Assembly: GCA_963791545.1 (NCBI GenBank)
Contig: CAWBSR010000001.1
Coordinates: 269,254 to 333,253 of the forward strand
DNA: 64,000 nucleotides
DNA from: JALYXV01 sp963791545
GTDB lineage: Bacteria > Actinomycetota > Acidimicrobiia > Acidimicrobiales > Palsa-688
Direction: 5' to 3'
Under the pieces are notes generated by a model. That model was not told the DNA's origin. It did not search any database and saw only the letters and a list, made by a program, of their open reading frames with translations. The position numbers and the translations under genes were made by a program. Below, piece after piece: positions 1-8,838 of the stretch. How positions within the stretch are numbered: position 1 is the stretch's first letter; every line of letters starts with the position of its first letter.

Positions 1-1
1 C

Positions 2-1600
2 GGGGGGGCCACGGCCGGCGCGCTGGCCGATCACCTGCTCGACACCTTCGACAGCCGCAAGCTGATCCTGCATCTCGACCGGCTGCAAGTCGCCGAGCCC
101 AGCGTTGCCGAACGGGACCGCTTCGCCGAGACGCTGGCCTACCTCGAGACCTTCCGCGACGATCCCTACGCCGACTTTCGGCGGGTCCGCAAGGCCCGGG
201 TGCTGCTGGCGGGACCGGCCGACGCCCTCGGCACCGCGGTGCGGGGATTGCTCCGGGCCGGGATCGGCCAACTGCTGGTAGCCACTCCGGACCCGGACCG
301 ACTGGGCGGCTTAGCCTCCCGGTTCCCCGAGGTCCGGCTGGTGCTGTGCCGCCAGGACGGCTTGCCCATGCTCGTGACCAGCGCCCGCCCGGACGCGGCG
401 GTCCTGTTCACCTCGGACAGTTTCCCGACCGATGCCATCCGGCGGCTGCCCCCCACCTGCATCGCGGTACCGGTGCGGTTGGGCAAGGACCTGGCGATCG
501 TCGGTCCCGCGGTCGAGGGCCGCAAGGACATCCGCGGCGCCGAACGGCTCTGGTCCCGGGCCCTTTCCTGGTGCCGCCTGGACGGCGACGACCTGCTGGT
601 CCGTCCGAGCGGCGACCTGCTGGCCGGGGCGCTGGCGGGCCAGTGCGCCCTGGATGCCCTCATCGGCCTCGACCCGGGCCGGGTGCACCTCGTCCATGGG
701 CCCGACCTGAGCAGCGACTCCATCACCCCGACCCTGGTGGCGGAGTCGCTGTTCGACCCGCCCACCGAATGGGGGGCGCAACGAGCCGGCGTCCGCGTCA
801 CCGGCTCCGCCTGGGTGGAGGCACTGTCGCAGCGCTGGGGCGGCTTGTTCCGGGTGAGCGTTCCCGGAGACCTGCCCCAGCTGCCGCTGGCGCTCACCGT
901 GGCCGACGGGCGCAGCACCAACTTCGACGGCCGCACGGTGGGCTTCGGACCCGACCAGGAGGCGTCGACCAACGAGTCCGCGCTCGAGGCGCTACGCCAG
1001 CACTGCGCCGGCCTCGAGTGGCACTGCGACCGCACCGGCGGCGTCGAGCCCGACCGGCCGTCGACACCGGCCTCGGGCCTCGACGAAACGGGCTGGCTGC
1101 TGGACGGAGCGCTGCGGCTGCTGGTCACCGCCGCCGGCGACGAGCAACCCCTCGAATGGGCAGAAGTCCATGATGCCGAGGCGAGGCGGCTGTGGCGGGC
1201 CCTGGAGGACCACGAGCTCACCCCGGTCCGCCTCGCCCATCGCCATGTCCCCGGGTTCGGCTGGACGTTGATATCGGTCTACGAGCACCGGGGCGGCCCG
1301 GCGCTGGCCAAGGCCTGGGGACCGACCCTGGCCGCGGGCGCGGTCGGCGCCCTGTCGGCCGCCATCGCCACCCGGCAGGCCCGGCGCATCGTCGACACCG
1401 GCTACCAGGGCGGTGCCGAGGAGCCGGGCGGGGCCGGCTACCGGCACCACCTGCACGGGCCCCACCAAAACGACCTGGCCGCCCAGGTGGGCGCCTGGCT
1501 GGACACCAGCGGGGCCCGCCTGCGAGGCCAGCGCCTCCTCCTCGATCCTGTCACCGGTCCCCTCCCGGTGGCCTGCGGGATGGTGTGGCTCGATGGCTGA
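2..1600 (+). CDS. TOMM leader-peptide-binding / ocin-ThiF-like E1 protein (5' partial)
   Basis: The reading frame is open from base 2, so the gene starts before the window; at least 532 residues are present. From about residue 60 the segment VRKARVLLAGPADALG followed by RAGIGQLLVATPDPDRLGG resembles the Rossmann beta-alpha-beta of E1/ThiF-like proteins. In azole and thiopeptide clusters such proteins (the F protein) bind the precursor leader peptide and present it to the YcaO cyclodehydratase. The assignment rests mainly on context: the next three genes are YcaO, a SagB-type dehydrogenase and a thiopeptide-type protein. Its stop overlaps the next start (ATG at 1593) by 8 bases, which indicates translational coupling. 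The leader-recognition (RRE) domain is probably in the missing N-terminus. Confidence 0.75.
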   Translation, partial: GGATAGALADHLLDTFDSRKLILHLDRLQVAEPSVAERDRFAETLAYLETFRDDPYADFRRVRKARVLLAGPADALGTAVRGLLRAGIGQLLVATPDPDRLGGLASRFPEVRLVLCRQDGLPMLVTSARPDAAVLFTSDSFPTDAIRRLPPTCIAVPVRLGKDLAIVGPAVEGRKDIRGAERLWSRALSWCRLDGDDLLVRPSGDLLAGALAGQCALDALIGLDPGRVHLVHGPDLSSDSITPTLVAESLFDPPTEWGAQRAGVRVTGSAWVEALSQRWGGLFRVSVPGDLPQLPLALTVADGRSTNFDGRTVGFGPDQEASTNESALEALRQHCAGLEWHCDRTGGVEPDRPSTPASGLDETGWLLDGALRLLVTAAGDEQPLEWAEVHDAEARRLWRALEDHELTPVRLAHRHVPGFGWTLISVYEHRGGPALAKAWGPTLAAGAVGALSAAIATRQARRIVDTGYQGGAEEPGGAGYRHHLHGPHQNDLAAQVGAWLDTSGARLRGQRLLLDPVTGPLPVACGMVWLDG

Positions 1601-3527
1601 CACCGCCACCGCCATCCAGGCCGCCACCGCCACATTGGCCTCGTCCCCGGGGCGGTCCTTGAAGATCCCCTTCCCCGCCGGCCTCTGGTCGTGGCTGGAC
1701 GGGGGCCTGGTCACCGTCAATGTGGGCTTCGACCTGGCCCTCGAGTCGGCGCACCTGGCTGCGGCGGCCCAGCAACACCGTCCGCTCCTTTCGATCCGGC
1801 TCGGGCCTGACGAGGCGCTGATCGGACCCTTTTGGTGCCCCGACCGCCGGGCCGCCTGCGCCGGCTGCGCCGAGATCCGACTGCGGGGGGCGGTCGATCA
1901 CCCGTTGCGCACGCGAGACGATGTCAACGCCAGCCCTCGGGCCGGGTGGCCGGCCGCCCTGTCGGTGCTCATCGAAGTGGGGCTCGATCACCTGGGCCCG
2001 CATCCGCTGGCGCCCGGCGAGATGTTGCGGGTCGGCTTGACCGAGACCCGCCGCCACCGGGTGGCCCGCAGCGCCGAGTGCCCGATGTGCGCCCCGCCCC
2101 CACGGAACCCAGGCCCCACACCACCGGGCCGCCTGGCCCTGCAGTCCTGCCCGAGCCTGGAGGCGGTGCCGCTTCGAGGCGGCCCCAGCCCGGCCATCGC
2201 CGGCGAGGCGCTACCCCGGCTGGTCGACTACCGGGTCGGGCCCGTCATCCAGGTCATGCGGGACGACAAGGCCCCCTTCGCCATGAGTGGCGCCTTGGTC
2301 CCCGGAGCCCGGGCGATGGGCTACGGGCGGGGCGCCAACTTCGGCCGAGCCGGCCAGGTGGCCATACTCGAGGCCTACGAGCGGCTCGGGGCCGTCCCCC
2401 ACCAGGGCCAGATCATCCAGGATCTCCCTTTCGCCGAGGTCCGCCCGATGGCCGTCGACCCGATGTCCCTCGGCCGTTACAGCCCCGCCCAGCTCGCCCA
2501 CCCCAACTCCCGAGTCATGGCCTATGGCCCCGAAATCCCCATGGACTGGGCCTACGCCCACCGCCTCGACGACGGAGAACCGTGGCTGGTCCCCGCCGAC
2601 GTGGCGTTCTACGGCTACGAGTACCGGCGCCGCCCCCACGGGGGCCCCCAGAACCGCTTCTTCGCCGAGTCGTCCAGTGGTTGCGCCCTGGGCAGCGGCC
2701 TCGAGGAGGCGGCCCTGCATGCCCTGATGGAGCTGATCGAGCGCGACTCGTTCCTGATGGCCTGGTGCCGCCGGGTGCCTCTCCCGGTGATCTGCCGAGA
2801 CCGAAGTCGAGGCCGCGGCTCGGGGTCCGGCCACGACCCGATCAGCCGGATGCTGCTCGATGGCATCGAAACAAGGGGCTTCGACATCCACCTGCTCGCC
2901 ACCACCTTCGACCTGGGCCTGCCCTCGATATGGGCCCTGGCCGTCAACCGCGACCCTCATGCGGTGCCCGCCACCTTCTCGGCGGCGGGGTCGAGCCCGG
3001 TACCGGGCGAGGCGGTCCGGGCCGCGTTGTGGGAGCTGGCTCAGCTGGTGGCCCGGCCCGTCGACTGGGACGTCGACGGGGTGCGACCGATGCTGGACGA
3101 CCCGACCCTGGTCGACACCATCGAGGACCACGTCCGCCTCTACGCCATGCCCGAGCGGCGAGATCGGGTCACCGAGGTGCTGGGTGGCCCCACCGTGACC
3201 ATGGACGAGGCGTTCCCGGGCTGGCCCCAGCAGCTGGTCGCAGAAGCCCAGGGCGACGTCCGGGGGGCCCTCGACCATCTGCTGAGCCGGTGCCGGGCGG
3301 CCGGCCTGGAAGACGTGCTGGTCGTCGACCAGTCGACACGGGAGCACCGGGATCTGGGGCTGCGGGTGGCCCGGGTCATCGTGCCGGGGATCCTCCCCAT
3401 GTGCTTCGGTGCCCCCCAGCAGCGCCTGGGAGGGCTGGCCCGCCGGCAGCGGGCCCTTCTCCAACTCGGCCGCCCCGACCCCGACGGCGACACCGCAATA
3501 TTCCTCGATCCCCACCCGTTCCCATGA
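1593..3527 (+). CDS. YcaO cyclodehydratase (TOMM/thiopeptide azoline-forming)
   Basis: 644 residues from ATG 1593. YcaO enzymes use ATP to cyclise Cys/Ser/Thr of a precursor peptide into thiazoline/oxazoline. The N-terminal part carries paired cysteines (C89xxC92 and C163xxC166) like the zinc tetrad of the E1-like C domain. The C-terminal part is YcaO, with SSSGCALGSG near residue 360 followed by ELIERD at 380-385, which matches the ATP/Mg-binding region. The protein ends in a proline-rich HPFP tail, as azoline-forming YcaOs often do. It looks like a C-D fusion or the thiopeptide G-type protein. The longer frame opening at 1413 lies inside the preceding gene and is less likely. The next gene starts 13 bases after the stop. 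Confidence 0.92.
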   Translation: MADTATAIQAATATLASSPGRSLKIPFPAGLWSWLDGGLVTVNVGFDLALESAHLAAAAQQHRPLLSIRLGPDEALIGPFWCPDRRAACAGCAEIRLRGAVDHPLRTRDDVNASPRAGWPAALSVLIEVGLDHLGPHPLAPGEMLRVGLTETRRHRVARSAECPMCAPPPRNPGPTPPGRLALQSCPSLEAVPLRGGPSPAIAGEALPRLVDYRVGPVIQVMRDDKAPFAMSGALVPGARAMGYGRGANFGRAGQVAILEAYERLGAVPHQGQIIQDLPFAEVRPMAVDPMSLGRYSPAQLAHPNSRVMAYGPEIPMDWAYAHRLDDGEPWLVPADVAFYGYEYRRRPHGGPQNRFFAESSSGCALGSGLEEAALHALMELIERDSFLMAWCRRVPLPVICRDRSRGRGSGSGHDPISRMLLDGIETRGFDIHLLATTFDLGLPSIWALAVNRDPHAVPATFSAAGSSPVPGEAVRAALWELAQLVARPVDWDVDGVRPMLDDPTLVDTIEDHVRLYAMPERRDRVTEVLGGPTVTMDEAFPGWPQQLVAEAQGDVRGALDHLLSRCRAAGLEDVLVVDQSTREHRDLGLRVARVIVPGILPMCFGAPQQRLGGLARRQRALLQLGRPDPDGDTAIFLDPHPFP

Positions 3528-3540
3528 GCAGGGACGCACC

Positions 3541-5100
3541 ATGACCCGAGCCGAGGACGTCCTGCGCTACGCCTACCGCCAGGGCCCGGGACGCGACATC
3601 GCGGGGGCGGGACCACTGGGGACGCCCGAGGGCCCCCCGACCACCACGTTCGGCACCCTGCCCCGGGGAATCGCCACCGACCGCATGTGCAACCTGGTGT
3701 GGGGAACGGTGGACCTGCTGGAGGCAACCGCCTACCCCACCCGCTGCCCCGACCTCGACCTGCCCGTCGAGGCGCGTCTCCAGCACGCCCTGGTCATCGC
3801 ATTCGGCCTGCAGCGCCGGGAGCCGTCCAACCTCTTCAACGACCACCGCGCCACGGCCTCGGTGCGCAGCCGGTTCCCGGTCCACGCCTTCGTCCACACC
3901 GACGACAACGCGTGGTTCCTCGACGTCTACCGCCACGGCCTCCTGCCCGTCGGTGACGCCTGCCCCCAGTGGCCCCAGCTCCAGCCCGTCAATGTCGCCC
4001 TGGCGGGTCGGTTCACCCACCTGCCCAGCCTCTACGGGCGGCTCCGGGGCCCTTTGACAGAGCTGGAGCTGGGGATCAGCCTCCGAGCCCTGTGGGCGGC
4101 GCTCGAGGTGCTCGGGTTGGGCGGAGAGCTACGGCTACCAGGCCGGGACACGGGACAGTTGATGACCCGGCTCGAGCTCGACCCCCGGGCGGAATGGTCG
4201 CTGCCCCTCACGGTGGCGGTCTGCGACCGTCCCGCCGCTCTTCGTGACGGTGCCCCCGGCGCCGGGCCCGACGATTGCGACGATGTCGACGATGTCGACG
4301 ACGACTACGGCGGCGGCGACAGCGACACCGACGAGTACGGCCACGATCCCACCCTGGCCGAAGTGGTGGCGGTCAACCGGACCTCCCGCGACGCCGTCGA
4401 GAGCCGCCCACGAGACGCCGCCCGGGGCGGCGCCCAGGCCATCCCCGATGGGGTCCCGGTGGGGACCGGGTCGTGGAGCGAGGTTTTGTGGAACCGCAGC
4501 GCGGGACGGATGCCCCGCCACCTGGCCGGGGTCTCGGGGCGCCGGCGGCCCTGCTCGGGCACCGTGGTCCGAGACGCGGTGGCCTGGGTGGCGGCGCCCC
4601 CACCCACCGCGCTGCTGGGGGCGATCGCGGGCCGCATCACCGTGACCGCCTGCCTCCAGGACGCCGAGGGGTTCGCCCCCGGTTGGTACCGCCTGGACCG
4701 CGACCGCCCGCCCGACGGCGGTCCCCGCCTGGACCTGGTGCACGCCGACCCCTCACTGCCGCTTCGGCTGGAGGGGTGCTACGGCCACGGGACCGGTCCC
4801 GAGGTGGGCTGCGCGGTGCGCCACGCCAACATGATCTGGCTGCTGTCCAGCGACGTGGCGTCGCTTATCGAAGAGTTCGGCCCCGGTGGGTGGACCCTGG
4901 CCCAGCACGCCTGCGGTTGGATGGCCCACGGCCTGTGCCTGGCAGCGGCCGCCCACGGCCTGTACGCCCGGCCCAGCCGGGCCTTCGAAGAGTCCGCCCT
5001 GCAGGCGGTCGGGGGCCTGGCGGCGGGCGAGATCGTCCTATTGAGCGTGGTGAGTGGCGCGGGCCGCTTCAGGGAGTTGACCCTTGATCTTCGGACCTGA
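3541..5100 (+). CDS. SagB-type azoline dehydrogenase (nitroreductase fold)
   Basis: 519 residues from ATG 3541, preceded by an AGGGA ribosome-binding site in the gap after the YcaO gene. SagB-type FMN enzymes oxidise azolines to azoles. Supporting features are the N-terminal SagB-like region (LRYAYRQG, then LFNDHRATAS) and a C-terminal half typical of the nitroreductase fold (GCYGHGTGPEVGCAVRHANM, then QHACGWMAHGLCLAAAAHGL). Between the two halves, at about residues 240-270, is a strongly acidic Asp-rich insert (DDCDDVDDVDDDYGGG...) encoded by short GACGATGTC repeats, which looks like a linker and is not part of the usual fold. The 3' end overlaps the next gene by 17 bases. Without this enzyme products would stay at azoline level, so the cluster probably makes aromatic azoles. 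Confidence 0.85.
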   Translation: MTRAEDVLRYAYRQGPGRDIAGAGPLGTPEGPPTTTFGTLPRGIATDRMCNLVWGTVDLLEATAYPTRCPDLDLPVEARLQHALVIAFGLQRREPSNLFNDHRATASVRSRFPVHAFVHTDDNAWFLDVYRHGLLPVGDACPQWPQLQPVNVALAGRFTHLPSLYGRLRGPLTELELGISLRALWAALEVLGLGGELRLPGRDTGQLMTRLELDPRAEWSLPLTVAVCDRPAALRDGAPGAGPDDCDDVDDVDDDYGGGDSDTDEYGHDPTLAEVVAVNRTSRDAVESRPRDAARGGAQAIPDGVPVGTGSWSEVLWNRSAGRMPRHLAGVSGRRRPCSGTVVRDAVAWVAAPPPTALLGAIAGRITVTACLQDAEGFAPGWYRLDRDRPPDGGPRLDLVHADPSLPLRLEGCYGHGTGPEVGCAVRHANMIWLLSSDVASLIEEFGPGGWTLAQHACGWMAHGLCLAAAAHGLYARPSRAFEESALQAVGGLAAGEIVLLSVVSGAGRFRELTLDLRT

Positions 5101-5950
5101 ACACTCGGCGGACGCCCGATGGACCTCGTGGCACCTCCACCTGTCGACCCTCGGGACCCGGGCGAGCGACGACGTGATCCGGCACGCCGTGGGACCGGCC
5201 GTCGACGCCCTCAGCACCGGATGGTTCTTCGTGCGCTACTGGCAGTTCGGGCCCCATGTGCGGCTACGGGTCGCCAACCTCACGCCCGATGACGAGTCCC
5301 GGCTGGAAGCGCTCCTGCAGTCCTCGGTGGCCGGCCTGGCGGTCACTGCGGGAGCGCCCCTGACCGCGGAGCAGTACCTCCAGGCGGCGGCGCCGCTCGC
5401 AGCCGCGGGTGAGGGCGGCAGGGAGTTGGACACCGGCGAGCTGTGGCCCGCCGGCGTGTACCGCCAGCGTTACCAGCCCGAGGTGGCGCGCTATGGCGGC
5501 GCCGCCCTGATAGCGGAATCGGAGGCGCTGTTCCAGCGGTCCAGCGAGCTGGCGCTGGCCTTCCTGCGGCTCGACCCCCCCGAGTCAGCCCGGTCGGGCC
5601 TCGGTTTGCGGGCCACCCAGGCCGCCCTGGCCGTCGTGGGCGGCGAGGAGGAACGGCGCCGGCTGTGCCAGCGCGCAGCCGCCGGCTGGCAGGCGTGGGC
5701 CGACAGGGCGGGGGTGGGGAAATTGCCCGCGGCTTCATATCAGGCCCCGACGGAGGTCAGAGACCCTCCGGCACCGGTCACCCGGTGGGCCGGCCAGCTG
5801 GGGCGATCAATGACCACGTGGCGAGCTGAGGTGGGCGAGGAAATGGCGGAGCGAATACTTCAGTCTCATATCCACATGCTCCACAACCGGCTGGGACTGA
5901 ACGTGGCCCAGGAGCAGATCCACTACCGGGCCTTGGCCGAGGTGGCGTAA
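5084..5950 (+). CDS. Thiopeptide-type bacteriocin biosynthesis protein (SpaB_C domain)
   Basis: 288 residues from TTG 5084, chosen because AGGGAG lies 7 bases upstream. The frame begins inside the preceding gene. The motif WFFVRYWQFGPHVRLRV near residue 45 and HIHMLHNRLGL near the C-terminus are hallmarks of the SpaB_C / thiopeptide-type domain. Members of this family either eliminate glutamate from glutamylated Ser/Thr (the small subunit of split LanB dehydratases) or perform the [4+2] cyclisation that builds the thiopeptide pyridine. The sequence alone does not separate the two roles. With F, YcaO and SagB-type proteins immediately upstream, it supports a thiopeptide or dehydroamino-acid-containing azole product. 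Confidence 0.85.
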   Translation: MIFGPEHSADARWTSWHLHLSTLGTRASDDVIRHAVGPAVDALSTGWFFVRYWQFGPHVRLRVANLTPDDESRLEALLQSSVAGLAVTAGAPLTAEQYLQAAAPLAAAGEGGRELDTGELWPAGVYRQRYQPEVARYGGAALIAESEALFQRSSELALAFLRLDPPESARSGLGLRATQAALAVVGGEEERRRLCQRAAAGWQAWADRAGVGKLPAASYQAPTEVRDPPAPVTRWAGQLGRSMTTWRAEVGEEMAERILQSHIHMLHNRLGLNVAQEQIHYRALAEVA

Positions 5951-6153
5951 TGACAGCCTTGTTTTCCGACGTCAGTGGCAGCGGCCTGGCGGTACCCGAT
6001 ACCCAGGTCTTTTCCCTCTCGACGATCTTCCCGTCGTACCCGCCGGGTTTTGCCCCCCCTGACCGCTGCCCGTCCTTCACGCTCATCCGTCCACTGGCGT
6101 ACATTTTGTTTGGATCGATGGGTCACGTGAGCCGGGAAGGGGGCGGGGCGGCA

Positions 6154-7329
6154 ATGACAGCGGCCGGGACGATCGTCGAGCGGCGCCGGCGGGTCAAGAT
6201 GGTCGCCTGGAGCGCTGCCTGGCTCATCGTGCTCGGCTCGCCCGCCTCCGAGGTCTGGCACGGTCACGACCAGCCGGCCTGGTTGGCGGCGGGCCTGCTG
6301 GGGGCGTTCGTGGTCCTGTACCTCACCCACCTGTGGTTGCAGACCGGTCCCCGCCCGAGCGGTGCCCTCAAGGTGGCCCTGCTGGCGGTGCTGACCGGGA
6401 TTTCCCTGGGCGGCAGCCTGGCGTACCACCAGAACTGGCCGTTCTTGTTCTTCTTCCTGTCGGTGGCGGTGGCGTTGGCGCTGCCCCAGAACCGGGCCGT
6501 GTTCGGGATCGCCGCGGTCACGGCGCTCGACGCCATCGTGGTGACCCGACCGCTGCTGCACGAGACCCGGGTGGCGCCTCAGATCGTCGGAGTGTTCATG
6601 GCGGGGCTGGTGGTGTTGTTCATAACCCGTTTGTTGCGCCTGATCGCAGAGCTGAACGTGGCCCGGGAGGAACTGGCCCGGTTGGCGGTGGCCGACGAGC
6701 GGCTGCGATTCGCCCGCGACCTGCACGACCTGCTGGGTCACACGTTGTCGCTGATCGTGGTCAAGAGCGAGGCGGTGCGCCGGCTGGTGCATCAAGACGC
6801 CGATGCCGCGGCCAAGGAGTCAGGGGATATCGAGATGGTCAGCCGGCAGGCGCTGACCGAGGTGCGCGAAGCGGTGACCAACTACCGCGAGCGGAGCCTG
6901 GACGCGGAGCTCGAGGGCGCCCGGCTGGCGCTGCTGGCGGCGGGAATCGAGGCGACCATCCATCAGCCGGTCGAGCGGCTACCCGAGACGGTCGACAGCG
7001 TGCTCGGTTGGACGGTACGGGAGGGCGTCACCAACGTGGTTCGCCACAGCAACGGTCGCCACTGCGCCATCGATCTGCGCCAGGCCAACGGGATCGCCAC
7101 CCTGGAGATCTGTGACGACGGCTCCAGCGAGGCCTCCGGGAGTCGCCCCGCGGGATCGAGAGCGGGACCGGCCGGCAGGGCGCCATCGGGCGCCGGCACC
7201 GGCTTGCGGGGCCTGGCGGAACGCCTGGCCGCAGCCCACGGTCGCCTCGAGGCAGGGCGACGACCGGATGGGGGTTTCCGGCTGGCGGTAACCGTTCCCC
7301 TCCAGCCGGACGACCGAGTCGCTGGGTGA
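6154..7329 (+). CDS. Two-component sensor histidine kinase, NarL/DesK type
   Basis: 391 residues from ATG 6154. In-frame ATGs also exist at 6118 and at 5950, the latter touching the previous stop; I prefer 6154 because the sequence before it is poor coding sequence and purine-rich GGGAAGGGGGCGG precedes it. Residues 15-155 contain about five membrane helices without an obvious extracytoplasmic domain. The HisKA_3 box FARDLHDLLGH places the phospho-acceptor His near residue 191. An HATPase follows with EGVTNVVRHS (N box), EICDDG and GLRGLAERLAAAHG (G box). The last four bases overlap the response-regulator start (GTGA). Position suggests control of the RiPP cluster or of immunity/export; the signal is unknown. 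Confidence 0.9.
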   Translation: MTAAGTIVERRRRVKMVAWSAAWLIVLGSPASEVWHGHDQPAWLAAGLLGAFVVLYLTHLWLQTGPRPSGALKVALLAVLTGISLGGSLAYHQNWPFLFFFLSVAVALALPQNRAVFGIAAVTALDAIVVTRPLLHETRVAPQIVGVFMAGLVVLFITRLLRLIAELNVAREELARLAVADERLRFARDLHDLLGHTLSLIVVKSEAVRRLVHQDADAAAKESGDIEMVSRQALTEVREAVTNYRERSLDAELEGARLALLAAGIEATIHQPVERLPETVDSVLGWTVREGVTNVVRHSNGRHCAIDLRQANGIATLEICDDGSSEASGSRPAGSRAGPAGRAPSGAGTGLRGLAERLAAAHGRLEAGRRPDGGFRLAVTVPLQPDDRVAG

Positions 7330-7931
7330 TCCGCGTCCTCCTGGCCGAGGACCAGGGGATGATGCGGGGCGCCTTGGCGCTGCTCCTGTCGATGGAACCC
7401 GATATCGAGATCGTGGCCCAGGTGGACTCCGGCGACGCGGTCGTGGCGGCCTGCTGCGCCACCAGGGCCGACGTGGCGCTGCTCGACATCGAGATGCCCG
7501 GAATAAGTGGATTGGCCGCGGCCCGCCTGATGCGGGAGTGCTGCCCCGACTGCAAGGTGGTGATCGTCACCACTTTCGGCCGGCCCGGCTATCTCCGCGA
7601 CGCCATGGATGCCGGGGCGTCGGGCTTCGTCGTCAAGGACGGGCCGGTGGACCAACTGGCGGGCATCATCCGGCGGGTCCTGGCAGGCGACCGGGTGATC
7701 GACCCGGCGCTGGCCGTGGCCGCCTTGACCAGCGGGCCCAACCCGCTCACCGAGCGCGAGCGAGACGTGCTGTCGGCCTCGGTGGACGGCACCCCCATCG
7801 GCGAGGTCGCCACCCGCCTCCACCTGTCCAAGAGCACGGTCCGCAACTATCTGTCATCGGCCATCCAGAAGATGGGCACGAGAAATCGCATCGAGGCGGC
7901 CCAGCGGGCTCGGGACAACGGCTGGCTCTAG
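7326..7931 (+). CDS. LuxR/NarL-family response regulator
   Basis: 201 residues from GTG 7326, which overlaps the kinase stop as GTGA. The receiver domain (about 1-120) has the acidic pair LLAEDQG near the N-terminus, phospho-acceptor Asp54 in LLDIEMPG, the conserved Thr in VIVTTFG and Lys in FVVKDGP. The C-terminal GerE helix-turn-helix (about 138-198) reads LTEREREVL-like (LTERERDVLSA) then LHLSKSTVRNYLSSAIQKMG. It is the cognate partner of the upstream kinase, resembling DesR/LiaR-type regulators. Target genes cannot be read from the window, but the adjacent azole-peptide cluster is the natural candidate. Confidence 0.93.
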   Translation: MIRVLLAEDQGMMRGALALLLSMEPDIEIVAQVDSGDAVVAACCATRADVALLDIEMPGISGLAAARLMRECCPDCKVVIVTTFGRPGYLRDAMDAGASGFVVKDGPVDQLAGIIRRVLAGDRVIDPALAVAALTSGPNPLTERERDVLSASVDGTPIGEVATRLHLSKSTVRNYLSSAIQKMGTRNRIEAAQRARDNGWL

Positions 7932-7946
7932 GCGCCCCGGGACAAC

Positions 7947-7984
7947 GGGATCCGACGTTGCCTCGTGGCACGACACTGGATCCC
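7947..7984. terminator. Possible bidirectional terminator hairpin
   Basis: GGGATCC (7947-7953) pairs with GGATCCC (7978-7984), and the intervening bases CGTTGCC/GGCACG can pair further. It lies in the 91-base gap between the convergent response-regulator gene and the minus-strand membrane-protein gene. No T-tract follows, so the call is tentative. Confidence 0.4.
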
Positions 7985-8022
7985 TTGGACGGCCCCGGCC
8001 CCCGGTTCCGGTCACTCAGGCC

Positions 8023-8838
8023 TCAGACCAGGCGCCGGACGGCACCGCTGACCAGCACCCCGGCCCAACCGACGGCGGCCAGGGACACGACCGACGCGGC
8101 CAGGGCGTCGGTGATGCCGGCCAGGCTGGTGGGCGCCAGGGAGTAACACAGCGCGGTCACCACGGTGGCCCCGACTGCGGTCAGCGCCAGGCCCGGCAGT
8201 CCCCGCTCCGACCGTGCCCGGGGATAGGCGTGGAACAACACCAGGCAGGCCGCCACCTTGAGCGCCATGAGCACCGCGAGAGCGGCGAGGGCCGCGGCGC
8301 GCGGGAATGACCCGTAGCGGAGCAGGTAGGTCAGGGTCCCCAATGGTGGGCTGAGGTAGGTGGCGGCCAGGAAGCGGGTCCGGGCGATCGCCGTCACCCC
8401 CCCGGCGACGGCTCCGAGGAGGATGCCCAGGCCGGCGAGGAACCGGCTCATGGTGGCCAGCCGGCTCAGGTCCCGATTGACGACCAGCCGGGGTACTCCG
8501 AGTGCGAGGGCGCAGGCGAGCAGTAGGGCGTCGAGCAGCGCCAGGGCGGGCAGCGCCCGGGGCCCGCTGGGCCGCTGGCTGTTGGCCACCTGGGCCAGCT
8601 CGGTCGGATCCACCTGCCAGTCGCGGATCATGTTCGCCACCCCGTCGATGGCGAGCACGTCGGCCTGGTGATGCGGGCTGCGGGCGGTCCGGAGGGTGGC
8701 CGCGGCCGCCACATCGAGTATCACGAGCGCGAGGAGCAGCCCCAGGGCCAGGGCGAGGCGGGAGCGCGGGACCCGCGGCGGCTCCGGCAGGGGAGTCGGG
8801 GCAGGTGCCAAGCCCGGCGCGGCCGGGTGGTCGGTCAC
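8023..8838 (-). CDS. Polytopic membrane protein of unknown function
   Basis: 271 residues from GTG 8838, overlapping the stop of the preceding gene as GTGA. After a proline-rich cytoplasmic N-terminus, hydrophobic stretches suggest about six membrane helices (for example LALALGLLLALVILDVAAAA, ALLDALLLACALALGV, FLAGLGILLGAVAGGV and two near the C-terminus). An extracytoplasmic loop after the first helix (about residues 50-95) is hydrophilic. No family was recognised. It is the last gene of a three-gene operon with a small anchored protein and a phosphodiester-glycosidase lipoprotein, so a role at the cell envelope is likely. Confidence 0.65.
   Translation of the reverse strand: MTDHPAAPGLAPAPTPLPEPPRVPRSRLALALGLLLALVILDVAAAATLRTARSPHHQADVLAIDGVANMIRDWQVDPTELAQVANSQRPSGPRALPALALLDALLLACALALGVPRLVVNRDLSRLATMSRFLAGLGILLGAVAGGVTAIARTRFLAATYLSPPLGTLTYLLRYGSFPRAAALAALAVLMALKVAACLVLFHAYPRARSERGLPGLALTAVGATVVTALCYSLAPTSLAGITDALAASVVSLAAVGWAGVLVSGAVRRLV

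Noticed and set aside
5950..6153. Possible RiPP precursor or N-terminal extension of the histidine kinase
   Set aside because: The frame from ATG 5950 touches the previous stop, but its sequence (MTALFSDVSGSGLAVPD...) lacks a Cys/Ser/Thr-rich core and a leader-like pattern and is in frame with the kinase. It reads as untranslated leader or weak extension.
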